Of a stretch of 64,000 nt of DNA, positions 10,206-17,499 are shown piece by piece. Location of the stretch: the NCBI RefSeq assembly GCF_020991065.1, contig NZ_CP087710.1, positions 4,340,001-4,404,000 on the forward strand, written 5' to 3'. Under the pieces are notes generated by a model, which was given only the letters and a program-made list of their open reading frames with translations, did no database searches and was not told the origin of the DNA. The stretch comes from Nocardioides okcheonensis. Its GTDB lineage: Bacteria > Actinomycetota > Actinomycetes > Propionibacteriales > Nocardioidaceae. Every line of letters begins with the position of its first letter. Position 1 is the stretch's first letter. The position numbers and the translations under genes are program-made.

Positions 10206-10223
10206 CCTTAGCCGTCCCTTAAC
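10206..10223. promoter_or_regulatory. Direct repeat CCTTAGC-N4-CCTTAAC between divergent genes
   Basis: CCTTAGC at 10206-10212 and CCTTAAC at 10217-10223 have the same 11-bp period and sequence as the sites at 7218-7235. It lies 38 bases from the regulator start and 46 bases from the divergent gene at 10269, so one dimer could control both. Confidence 0.5.
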
Positions 10224-10268
10224 CACCACCTCACCCCGCGCTGAGGTCGCACCCGGCACGATGTCCGC

Positions 10269-10700
10269 GTGAGGCGTCGGATGCTGCTCGTCGGGCTGTG
10301 GGCGGCCACCACCGCGGTGGCCGTGGTGCTCGGCGTGCTCGCGGTGTCCACCGTCGGCGCGACGATCCGGGACCGCGGGCCCGTCGGTGACGAGGTGGCC
10401 GAGGACCTCTCGGCCCCGCCCGCGCAGCCTCCGTCGACGGACGCCCCGGCGGTGCGCGAGGAGATCACCGGCGAGTACGGCGGCTTCGTCGTGGAGTGCC
10501 GCCGCGCCTGGGCGTACGGCGTCGCGGCCCGCCCCGACCGCGCGGCCGGCTGGCGGGTGGTGAGCTGGGAGAAGGGACCGGACGACGACGTCGACGCCGT
10601 CTTCAGCAACGGCCGCAGCTCCGTCGACCTCGAGGTGTTCTGCAACCAGGGTCGGCCCACGGTCTCCGAGCTCGAGCGCAACACCCTCGGCGAGGACTGA
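10269..10700 (+). CDS. Single-pass membrane-anchored hypothetical protein
   Basis: A 143-aa protein. Residues 5-29 form one membrane span (MLLVGLWAATTAVAVVLGVL), followed by a Pro-rich linker and an extracytoplasmic part with two cysteines (VVECRRAW and EVFCNQG). Family not recognised. Its GTG start is preceded by CACGAT at 6 bases. It is divergent from the two-component operon and shares the regulator-type direct repeat with it, so it may be a target or accessory sensor of that system (inference). Confidence 0.65.
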   Translation: MRRRMLLVGLWAATTAVAVVLGVLAVSTVGATIRDRGPVGDEVAEDLSAPPAQPPSTDAPAVREEITGEYGGFVVECRRAWAYGVAARPDRAAGWRVVSWEKGPDDDVDAVFSNGRSSVDLEVFCNQGRPTVSELERNTLGED

Positions 10701-10774
10701 CCGCCCCGCGGTGCAACGCACCGGGCCCCGCGCGCGTCCTCACCTGTGAGACCTCCTCACGGGAAGACACGACC

Positions 10775-11377
10775 ATGACCTCACGCCTGCTCTCGGGAGC
10801 ACTGCTCACCGCCCTCCTCCTGCCGGCGGCCGCGGCACCGGCCCTCGCCGGACCCGCGCCGGACGCTTCCGACCGCGCCGTCGCCCGGACCACCCTGACG
10901 ATCAACGCCCCGGGCTGCGAGGGGTGCGAGATCACCGCCCAGTCCGCCCTCACCTCCGACTACGAGGACGTGTGGCAGTCGTCGCCCGTCGAGGTCGTCG
11001 ACGGCGTGGCGACCTTCCGCGTCCCCACCGACCGCACCGCCGGCCTGTCCCTGTCGCTCCGAGCCCCGTGGGAGCGGCGCCTGGGCTACGTCACCGTCGT
11101 CGCGATGCGCTACGCCGGCACGCAGGCCGGCGACGTGGTGAGCAAGCGCGAGGCACGCGGCAAGCGGCGGGCCAGCGCGTGCTGGGCCGGCACGACGGAG
11201 CCGTCCTACGAGATGACCCTGCGCACGCGCAAGGTGCGGGTGGTCGGCGTCGGTCCCGGCAGGGTCCCGGGCACGCTCGCGTGGGCGCACACCACCCAGG
11301 ACTGGCTGGCGCCGGTGCGGAGGGTCTTCGACGGCGTGATGGGCGGCCAGGACATCGACTTCTGCGAGCCCGCCTGA
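10775..11377 (+). CDS. Secreted hypothetical protein with CxxC motif
   Basis: A 200-aa protein from ATG 10775 with a signal peptide (LLSGALLTALLLPAAAAPAL, cleavage near ALA-GPA). The mature part starts with a beta strand and a CEGC motif (NAPGCEGCEIT), then a Trp-containing domain ending in DFCEPA. Two more cysteines (ASACWAG and DFC) suggest disulfides. CxxC could also bind a metal or be redox-active, but the fold is not thioredoxin-like as far as I can see. Family not recognised. It lies 74 bases after the 10269 gene on the same strand. Confidence 0.65.
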   Translation: MTSRLLSGALLTALLLPAAAAPALAGPAPDASDRAVARTTLTINAPGCEGCEITAQSALTSDYEDVWQSSPVEVVDGVATFRVPTDRTAGLSLSLRAPWERRLGYVTVVAMRYAGTQAGDVVSKREARGKRRASACWAGTTEPSYEMTLRTRKVRVVGVGPGRVPGTLAWAHTTQDWLAPVRRVFDGVMGGQDIDFCEPA

Positions 11378-11408
11378 CCCGCGCCCCTGGCCCCTCCCGG
11401 CGCCGACG

Positions 11409-13019
11409 TCACGGGATCCGGATCCCCACCCCCGGACCCACGTCGGCGCCGGTGAGGTAGAAGACGGTCAGCACCGCGACCCACGAGATCCAGAACGGCA
11501 CGACGAACGGCAGCATCCTCGAGATCACCGTCCCGAGACCGGCCTCCGGCTCGTAGCGCTTGAGCATCACCAGGAAGATCCAGATGTAGGGGTTCATCGG
11601 CGTGACGACCTGGGTGGCGGAGTCGCCGACCCGGAAGGCGGCCTGGACGAAGCCGGGCTCGTAGCCCAGCAGCGCGAAGAGCGGCACGAACACCGCGCCG
11701 ACCAGCGTCCACATCGACGAGCCGCTGACGATGAACAGGTTGAGCACCGACGCCAGCAGGATGAAGCCGATGATCGCGGGGTAGCCGGTCAGCCCGATCG
11801 ACTCCAGTCCGTCGGCGCCGGCGACGGCGAGGGCCGAGCCGACGTTGCTCCAGTTGAACAGCGCGATGAACTGGCCGAGCATGAACGCCAGCACGATGAA
11901 GGACGACATGTCCTTGATGCCCAGGCCCATCACCTTCGGCACGTCGGCCGCCTCGCGCAGGGAGCCGCTGACGAAGCCGTAGGCCAGCGCGGGCGCGAGG
12001 AACAGCACGAACACGACGAAGACGGTCGAGTCGAGCAGCGGCGACTCGGGCAGGAAACCGCCGTCGTCGTTGCGCCACGGCGACCCGCCGGGCAGCACCG
12101 CCGCCAGGACGACGGCGGCGGTGACGAGGAACACCACGCCGGCCACGCGCAGGCCGCGCCGCTCGGCCGGGTCGAGGTCGGGGGAGAGGTCGGTCGGGGC
12201 GGCGCGCAGCGCGGCGGCGACCTCCTCGTCGTCGGAGCGGGTGTCGAGGACCGCGGCGTCGTCGGCCTCGACCATGTCGACCGGCGCGTCCTCGCGGACC
12301 AGGCGCGGCTCGACGACCTTGTCGATGACCAGCCCGGCGACGAGGGCGAGCACGACCGAGGAGGCGATGTTGAACCACAGGTTCGACACCGGCGTCACGG
12401 TCGCGCCGGCGTCCGGGAGCCCCGCGGTCACCGAGTTGGTGATGCCGGCGAAGAGGGCGTCGAGGCTGGTGACGAGCATCGACGTCGAGTAGCCGGCGCC
12501 GACCGCGGCGAAGCCGCCGACGAGTCCGGCCAGCGGGTGCCGGCCGGCCGCCTTGAACACCATCGCCGCGAGCGGCGGGACGACGATGAAGGCGGCGTCG
12601 GCCATGACGGAGGCGTTGACGCCGACGAGTCCGACGGCGTACGGCAGCAGCCAGCGCGGGGCGGACCCCAGGCTGGCGCGGATGGCGGCGGACAGCAGGC
12701 CGGTGCGCTCGGCGACGGTCACCGCGAGCAGGATCGTCACGACCGTGACCAGCGGCGGGAAGCCGATGAAGTTGGCGCCGAGGTTGACCGTCAGCCAGCT
12801 CAGCCCCTCGCCGGTGAAGAGCCCGCGCACGGCGGTCTCCTCGTCGGCGCCGGGGATCTGCACGGACGTGCCGGCCAGCTGCAGGCCGGTCGACACGACG
12901 CCGACGAGCAGGAACAGGCCCAGGAACAGCAGGAACGGGTCCGGGAGCCGGTTGCCGACGCGCTCGACGGCGGCGAGCGCCCGGTCGGTGCGGGTCGTGG
13001 TGGAGGCGGCGGCGCCCAT
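11409..13019 (-). CDS. AbgT family transporter
   Basis: A 536-aa polytopic membrane protein of the AbgT family (p-aminobenzoyl-glutamate or antimetabolite transporters), beginning RVGNRLPDPFLLFLGLFLLV. Conserved stretches include NASVMADAAFIVVPPLAAMV, AGYSTSMLV and SGSSMWTLVGAVFVPLFALL. It has about 11-12 membrane spans. The start ATG 13019 shares one base with the stop of the upstream M20 amidohydrolase (TGATG), so the two are coupled, matching the E. coli abgAB-abgT logic: import of a glutamate conjugate and its hydrolysis. Some AbgT proteins instead export sulfonamides, so the direction is not settled. Confidence 0.9.
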   Translation of the reverse strand: MGAAASTTTRTDRALAAVERVGNRLPDPFLLFLGLFLLVGVVSTGLQLAGTSVQIPGADEETAVRGLFTGEGLSWLTVNLGANFIGFPPLVTVVTILLAVTVAERTGLLSAAIRASLGSAPRWLLPYAVGLVGVNASVMADAAFIVVPPLAAMVFKAAGRHPLAGLVGGFAAVGAGYSTSMLVTSLDALFAGITNSVTAGLPDAGATVTPVSNLWFNIASSVVLALVAGLVIDKVVEPRLVREDAPVDMVEADDAAVLDTRSDDEEVAAALRAAPTDLSPDLDPAERRGLRVAGVVFLVTAAVVLAAVLPGGSPWRNDDGGFLPESPLLDSTVFVVFVLFLAPALAYGFVSGSLREAADVPKVMGLGIKDMSSFIVLAFMLGQFIALFNWSNVGSALAVAGADGLESIGLTGYPAIIGFILLASVLNLFIVSGSSMWTLVGAVFVPLFALLGYEPGFVQAAFRVGDSATQVVTPMNPYIWIFLVMLKRYEPEAGLGTVISRMLPFVVPFWISWVAVLTVFYLTGADVGPGVGIRIP

Positions 13020-14383
13020 CACGCCTCCCCGAAGTAGGACGGCACGTCGACCGCGCCGCCGGCGGCCTCGAAGTCGGCGGCCGCGGCGGCCCGCAGGTCG
13101 GGGTCGCTCAGCCAGTCGGCGCTCACCGCGGCGAGCGCCCAGGCGGAGTCGACGACGACGCGGTCGGCCTCCTCGCTGACGGCGGCTTCGGCGAACTCGC
13201 GGGTGTGCAGCGACAGGTCGTCGTCGGTGATCCGGACCATCGCGTGCACGCCCGGCACCCGGTAGGACACGTTGCCGAAGTCGGTCGACCCGGCGAACAT
13301 CCGCGGCACCACGTCCGGCGGCAGCACCGTCCGGCCGCGCTCGCCGTAGCGCGTGGTCCACGAGGCGGCCAGCGGGCCGTTGCTGCGCACCGGGAGGTAG
13401 GGCGGCGCCTCGTCCCAGGACAGCTCGACCCCGCAGCCGGTCATCAGCGCCGCCCCGCGGGCGATGTCGGCGAGCCGGTCGCTGAGCACGGCCAGGCTCT
13501 CGGGGTGCTCGCTGCGCAGGTAGAACAGCATCTCGGCGTGCTCGGGGATCACGTTGGGGCGCTCGCCACCGGCGGTGACGACGCCGTGCACCCGGTCGGT
13601 CGCCGGCATCTGCTGGCGGTGCAGGCCGACGCCGGTGTACATCAGGTTGACCGCGTCGAGGGCGTTGCGGCCCATGAACGGCTGGGCCGAGGCGTGCGAG
13701 GTGATGCCGGTGAACGTCGCGCGCAGCTGGCGGCGGCCGAGGAACAGCGGCTCGGCGATGTCGAAGGTGAACGGGTGCACCATCAGCGCGGCGTCGACGC
13801 CGTCGAGGGCGCCGTGACCGGCCATGATCTCCTTGCCGCCACCGCCCTCCTCCGCGGGCGTGCCGAGCCACACCACGCGGCCGGGCAGCCGGTCGCGGAC
13901 CGCCGCCAGCGCGAGGAACGCGCCGAGGCCGGCGGTCGCGATCACGTTGTGGCCGCAGCCGTGGCCGATGCCGGGAAGCGCGTCGTACTCCGAGAGCACC
14001 GCGATGGTGGGTCCGTCCGGGTCGCCGACCTCGGCGCGCAGACCCGTGGCCAGGCCGTGGGCCTCGCGGACCACGTCGACCCCGCGGGACTCGACGAGGT
14101 CGGCGAGTGCGGCCGCGGACCGGTGCTCCTCGAAGGCGACCTCCGGGTGCGCGGACAGGTCGTGGCTGGCCGCCAGCAGCGTCGGGGCGAGGTCGTCGAC
14201 GGCCGCGCGCAGCGCGTCGAGGAGGCCGGGGTCGGCGCCGGCGGCGGTCGACTCCGTCGCGCGGGCGGTGCGTGCCCGGCGTCGCGTCTCCTCGGCCAGG
14301 TGGCCGAGCAGGAACGGGTCCGGCGGCGTCGGCGCGGAGGTGTCGGCGGAGGTCCGGCTGGGCAGGTGGTGGGGGTCGTTCAT
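13019..14383 (-). CDS. M20 family amidohydrolase (AbgB-like)
   Basis: A 454-aa metallopeptidase or amidase of family M20D. It has the Asp/His metal motif and neighbourhood (SEYDALPGIGHGCGHN), the catalytic Glu pair (GTPAEEGGGGK) and a lid-domain segment (FTGITSHASAQPFMGRNALD). AbgB-like enzymes cleave p-aminobenzoyl-glutamate or other N-acyl amino acids in the cytosol. It is the first gene of a two-gene operon with the AbgT transporter, overlapping it by one base. The long N-terminal helix (residues 20-60) is usual for this subfamily. Confidence 0.9.
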   Translation of the reverse strand: MNDPHHLPSRTSADTSAPTPPDPFLLGHLAEETRRRARTARATESTAAGADPGLLDALRAAVDDLAPTLLAASHDLSAHPEVAFEEHRSAAALADLVESRGVDVVREAHGLATGLRAEVGDPDGPTIAVLSEYDALPGIGHGCGHNVIATAGLGAFLALAAVRDRLPGRVVWLGTPAEEGGGGKEIMAGHGALDGVDAALMVHPFTFDIAEPLFLGRRQLRATFTGITSHASAQPFMGRNALDAVNLMYTGVGLHRQQMPATDRVHGVVTAGGERPNVIPEHAEMLFYLRSEHPESLAVLSDRLADIARGAALMTGCGVELSWDEAPPYLPVRSNGPLAASWTTRYGERGRTVLPPDVVPRMFAGSTDFGNVSYRVPGVHAMVRITDDDLSLHTREFAEAAVSEEADRVVVDSAWALAAVSADWLSDPDLRAAAAADFEAAGGAVDVPSYFGEA

Positions 14384-14505
14384 CGTGCAGCATCCCTTTC
14401 CCGTGTGAGCGGGCCCGAGTGGGGCGGCTGGTCCGGCGACGCTAGCACCGAGGGTGCGGCGCGCCCGCGCCTCGGCCGCGCGGCGGGACCGGGACGTACG
14501 GCCCC

Positions 14506-14511
14506 TAGGCT
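14506..14511 (+). promoter_or_regulatory. -10 element of glnA2 (leaderless start)
   Basis: TAGGCT lies 6 bases before the ATG at 14518 with no ribosome binding site. The gap 14384-14517 between the divergent genes shows no clear GlnR-type repeat. Confidence 0.5.
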
Positions 14512-14517
14512 GGGCCC

Positions 14518-15864
14518 ATGGGCAAGCAAGAGGACTTCGTACTCCGCGCGCTCGAGGAGCGTGACGTCCGCTTCGTGCGGCTGTGGTTCACCGACGTGCT
14601 CGGGTTCCTCAAGAGCGTCAGCGTCGCTCCCGCGGAGCTCGAGAACGCCTTCGACGAGGGGATCGGCTTCGACGGCTCGGCGATCGAGGGCTTCGCGCGG
14701 GTCTACGAGTCCGACATGCTCGCCCACCCCGACGCCTCGACGTTCCAGATCCTGCCCTGGCGCACCGGCGACGACGGCTGGCCCGCCACCGCGCGGATGT
14801 TCTGCGACATCCGGATGCCCGACGGCAGCCCGTCCTACGCCGACCCGCGCCACGTCCTCAAGCGCACGCTGAGCAAGGCGGCCGACAGGGGCTTCACCTT
14901 CTACACCCACCCCGAGATCGAGTTCTACCTCTTCAAGGACATGCCCGGCGCCGGCGAGGAGCCGCAGCCGGTCGACCGCAGCGGCTTCTTCGACCACACC
15001 GCGCAGTCGCGCGGCGCGGACTTCCGCCGCGAGGCGATCACGATGCTCGAGGCGATGGGCATCTCCGTGGAGTTCAGCCACCACGAGGGCGGCCCGGGCC
15101 AGCAGGAGATCGACCTGCGCTACGCCGACGCCCTCACGACCGCGGACAACATCATGTCGTTCCGCACGGTGATCCGGGAGGTCGCGCTCGGCCACGGCAT
15201 CTGGGCCTCCTTCATGCCCAAGCCCTACACGACCCACCCGGGCTCGGGCATGCACACGCACGTCTCGCTCTTCGAGGGCGACCGCAACGCCTTCTTCGAG
15301 GCCGGCGCGGAGTACCAGCTGTCGCGGACGGGACGCCAGTTCATCGCCGGCATCCTGCGCCACGCCAGCGAGATCAGCGTGGTGACCAACCAGTTCGTGA
15401 ACTCCTACAAGCGCCTCCTCGGCGGCGGCGAGGCCCCGTCGGGCGTGTGCTGGGGCCACAACAACCGCTCCGCGATGGTGCGCGTCCCGATGTACAAGCC
15501 CAACAAGGGGCAGTCGACGCGCGTCGAGCTGCGCACGATCGACCCGGCCTGCAACCCCTACCTCGCCTTCGCGGTGGTCCTGGCCGCCGGCATGAAGGGC
15601 ATCGAGGAGGGCTACGAGCTGCCGCGCGAGGCCGAGGACGACGTCTGGTCGCTCACCGAGCGCGAGCGCAGGGCACTCGGCATCACGCCCCTGCCGCGCA
15701 GCCTCTGGGACGCGATCGGGATCGCGGAGGACTCCGAGCTGCTGGCCGAGACGCTGGGCGAGCACGTCTTCGACTACTTCCTGCGCAACAAGCGCGCCGA
15801 GTGGGAGGAATACCGCACCCAGGTCTCCTCCTTCGAGCGCGACCGCATGCTGCCGGTGCTCTGA
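14518..15864 (+). CDS. glnA2: Type I glutamine synthetase, GlnA2 subgroup
   Basis: A 448-aa enzyme joining ammonia and glutamate with ATP in the cytosol. The N-terminus (EERDVRFVRLWFTDVLGFLK and FDEGIGFDGSAIEGFARV) and the catalytic KPYTTHPGSGMHTHVSLF and NRSAMVRVP segments are standard GlnA. Length and the C-terminal HVFDYFLRNKRAEWEEYRTQ match the short GlnA2 form of mycobacteria rather than the longer adenylylated GlnA1; the usual NLYDLP adenylylation loop is absent (EEGYELPREAEDDVW instead). Location upstream of glnE is the same as in Mycobacterium. Enzymatic dominance over another GlnA cannot be judged here. Confidence 0.95.
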   Translation: MGKQEDFVLRALEERDVRFVRLWFTDVLGFLKSVSVAPAELENAFDEGIGFDGSAIEGFARVYESDMLAHPDASTFQILPWRTGDDGWPATARMFCDIRMPDGSPSYADPRHVLKRTLSKAADRGFTFYTHPEIEFYLFKDMPGAGEEPQPVDRSGFFDHTAQSRGADFRREAITMLEAMGISVEFSHHEGGPGQQEIDLRYADALTTADNIMSFRTVIREVALGHGIWASFMPKPYTTHPGSGMHTHVSLFEGDRNAFFEAGAEYQLSRTGRQFIAGILRHASEISVVTNQFVNSYKRLLGGGEAPSGVCWGHNNRSAMVRVPMYKPNKGQSTRVELRTIDPACNPYLAFAVVLAAGMKGIEEGYELPREAEDDVWSLTERERRALGITPLPRSLWDAIGIAEDSELLAETLGEHVFDYFLRNKRAEWEEYRTQVSSFERDRMLPVL

Positions 15865-15898
15865 ACCGGCCGGTCGGGTCGGTGGACGAGGGGGTGCG

Positions 15899-16786
15899 GT
15901 GAGCGTGGCGGTGCTGCGTGGCTGGCTGACCTGGGCTGCGGGCTGGACGCTCGGCGCGGAGGCGGTGATGTGGCTGGCGATCGCGCTCGACGCGTGGGAG
16001 GAGCGCACGGAGCAGTCCTACGAGCCGATGAGCGTCGCGTCGTGGCTGCCCGGTCTGTCCTACGCCTGCACGGCGGCGATCCTCGGTGGACTGGTCCTGC
16101 TCGCCCTCGGTCGGCGACGCGAGGTCCTGCGTCGCCCGGGGCTGCTGCTGGGCGCCCTCGGCCTGGTGGGTGCGGCCCTCGGGTTCGCTGGCTGGCCCGA
16201 GCACGACCCCCGCGAGTGGTACGTCGCCCTCAGCGCCCTCGGCGCCGCCTGCGCGCTGGCGGCCGCGCTGCTGCCCGGCAGCCGTCCGGCGCCCCGGGCG
16301 ACCGGACGCGCGCTGGTGCTGCCCGGTGCCGCGCTCGTCGCGAGCGCGGGATTCCTGGCGTGGACGGGCGTGCGGGGCGGGTCCTACTGGCAGTGGTCCG
16401 GGGAGGACGCCGTGAGCTACGAGATCGCGCTCGCGGCCGCAGTCGTCCTCGCCGCCCTCGGGCTGACGCTCGGACGCTGGTCGGAGCTGCGCGGCCGGCT
16501 GCTGCGGTGGTCGCTGGTGGTCGTCGGCGTGCTCGGCGGGCTCTACGGCCTGGCCGGGATCATCGTCCTCCTCTCGATGGAGGGAGTGCTGTACCGCTTC
16601 GAGGAGGACGAGTCGCCGTGGTCCTTCGGCCTCCACCTGCTCCTCGTCGGCACCGGGCTCGCTGCTGCCGGGGTGGCGGCGCTGCGACGTCGCGGTGACC
16701 TGGTGGCGTGGTCGCTCGCCTCGGCGACCGGGTTCGGCCTGCTCGCGCTGTGGCAGGAGTCGACCTGGGGGAGCGTGATGGGGTGA
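15899..16786 (+). CDS. Polytopic membrane protein of the glnA2-glnE cluster
   Basis: A 295-aa protein with about 7-8 hydrophobic spans (for example ILGGLVLLALGRR, LLLGALGLVGAALGFAGW, LAAAVVLAALGLTL, LLLVGTGLAAAGVAALRR). I do not recognise the family. It starts at GTG 15899, 34 bases after glnA2 with GAGGGG upstream. Its stop overlaps the next gene by 4 bases (GTGA), so it is cotranslated with the amidotransferase. Position between glnA2 and glnE hints at a link to nitrogen metabolism, but nothing in the sequence proves it. Confidence 0.75.
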   Translation: MSVAVLRGWLTWAAGWTLGAEAVMWLAIALDAWEERTEQSYEPMSVASWLPGLSYACTAAILGGLVLLALGRRREVLRRPGLLLGALGLVGAALGFAGWPEHDPREWYVALSALGAACALAAALLPGSRPAPRATGRALVLPGAALVASAGFLAWTGVRGGSYWQWSGEDAVSYEIALAAAVVLAALGLTLGRWSELRGRLLRWSLVVVGVLGGLYGLAGIIVLLSMEGVLYRFEEDESPWSFGLHLLLVGTGLAAAGVAALRRRGDLVAWSLASATGFGLLALWQESTWGSVMG

Positions 16787-17499
16787 GCACGCGCGTCCTC
16801 GTCGTCGAGCACCAGGCGTCCTGCCCGCCCCACCTCGTCGGGCGCTGGCTCGAGGGGGCCGGGTGCGTCCTCGAGGTGTGCCGGCCCTACGCGGGCGACC
16901 CGCTGCCCGCGCCGACGGCGTACGACGCCGTGCTGGTGCTGGGCGGCGACATGGGTGCCGACGACGACCACCTGCACGCGTGGCTGGGTCCGCTGAAGGA
17001 GCGGCTGCGCGAGGCGGTCGCGGCGGGCACGCCGGTGCTGGGCGTCTGCCTGGGCCACCAGCTGCTCGCCGTCGCGCTCGGCGGCGAGGTCGCCCGCAAC
17101 CCGCGGGGCCAGACCGTCGGTCTCCAGCCGGTGGGCTGGAGCGCCGCGGCGGCCGACGACCCGTGGGTCGCGGGGCGCACCGGCGACGAGGTGGCGATCC
17201 ACTGGAACAACGACGTCGTGGTGGCGATGCCCGACGGCGGGGTGGTGCTGGCCCGCACCCCCGGCGGCGAGGTGCAGGTCGCCCGCTTCGGCGAGCGTGC
17301 GTGGGGCGTGCAGGCCCACCCCGAGGTCGACGCCGCCGTGGTGGCCGGGTGGGCCGCGGACGACCGCGACGACCTGGTCGCGCTGGGCCTCGACGAGGCC
17401 GCGGTGCTCGCCGCGGTCGAGGAGGCCGAGGCCCGCCTCGAGCAGCACTGGCGACCGCTCGTCGAGCGGTTCGCCTCGATCGCGGGAGCGACCCGGTGA
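16783..17499 (+). CDS. Class I glutamine amidotransferase-like protein
   Basis: A 238-aa stand-alone GATase1 domain. It shows the oxyanion region VLGGDMGADDD, the nucleophile elbow GVCLGHQLLAVALGG with the catalytic Cys, and the His-Glu pair in GVQAHPEVD. Related free-standing proteins are often annotated as GMP synthase-like or gamma-glutamyl hydrolases; the real acceptor is unknown. It overlaps both the membrane protein gene and glnE by 4 bases (GTGA), placing a glutamine-hydrolysing domain inside a glutamine synthesis operon. Start chosen at GTG 16783 because of that coupling. Confidence 0.85.
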   Translation: MSTRVLVVEHQASCPPHLVGRWLEGAGCVLEVCRPYAGDPLPAPTAYDAVLVLGGDMGADDDHLHAWLGPLKERLREAVAAGTPVLGVCLGHQLLAVALGGEVARNPRGQTVGLQPVGWSAAAADDPWVAGRTGDEVAIHWNNDVVVAMPDGGVVLARTPGGEVQVARFGERAWGVQAHPEVDAAVVAGWAADDRDDLVALGLDEAAVLAAVEEAEARLEQHWRPLVERFASIAGATR

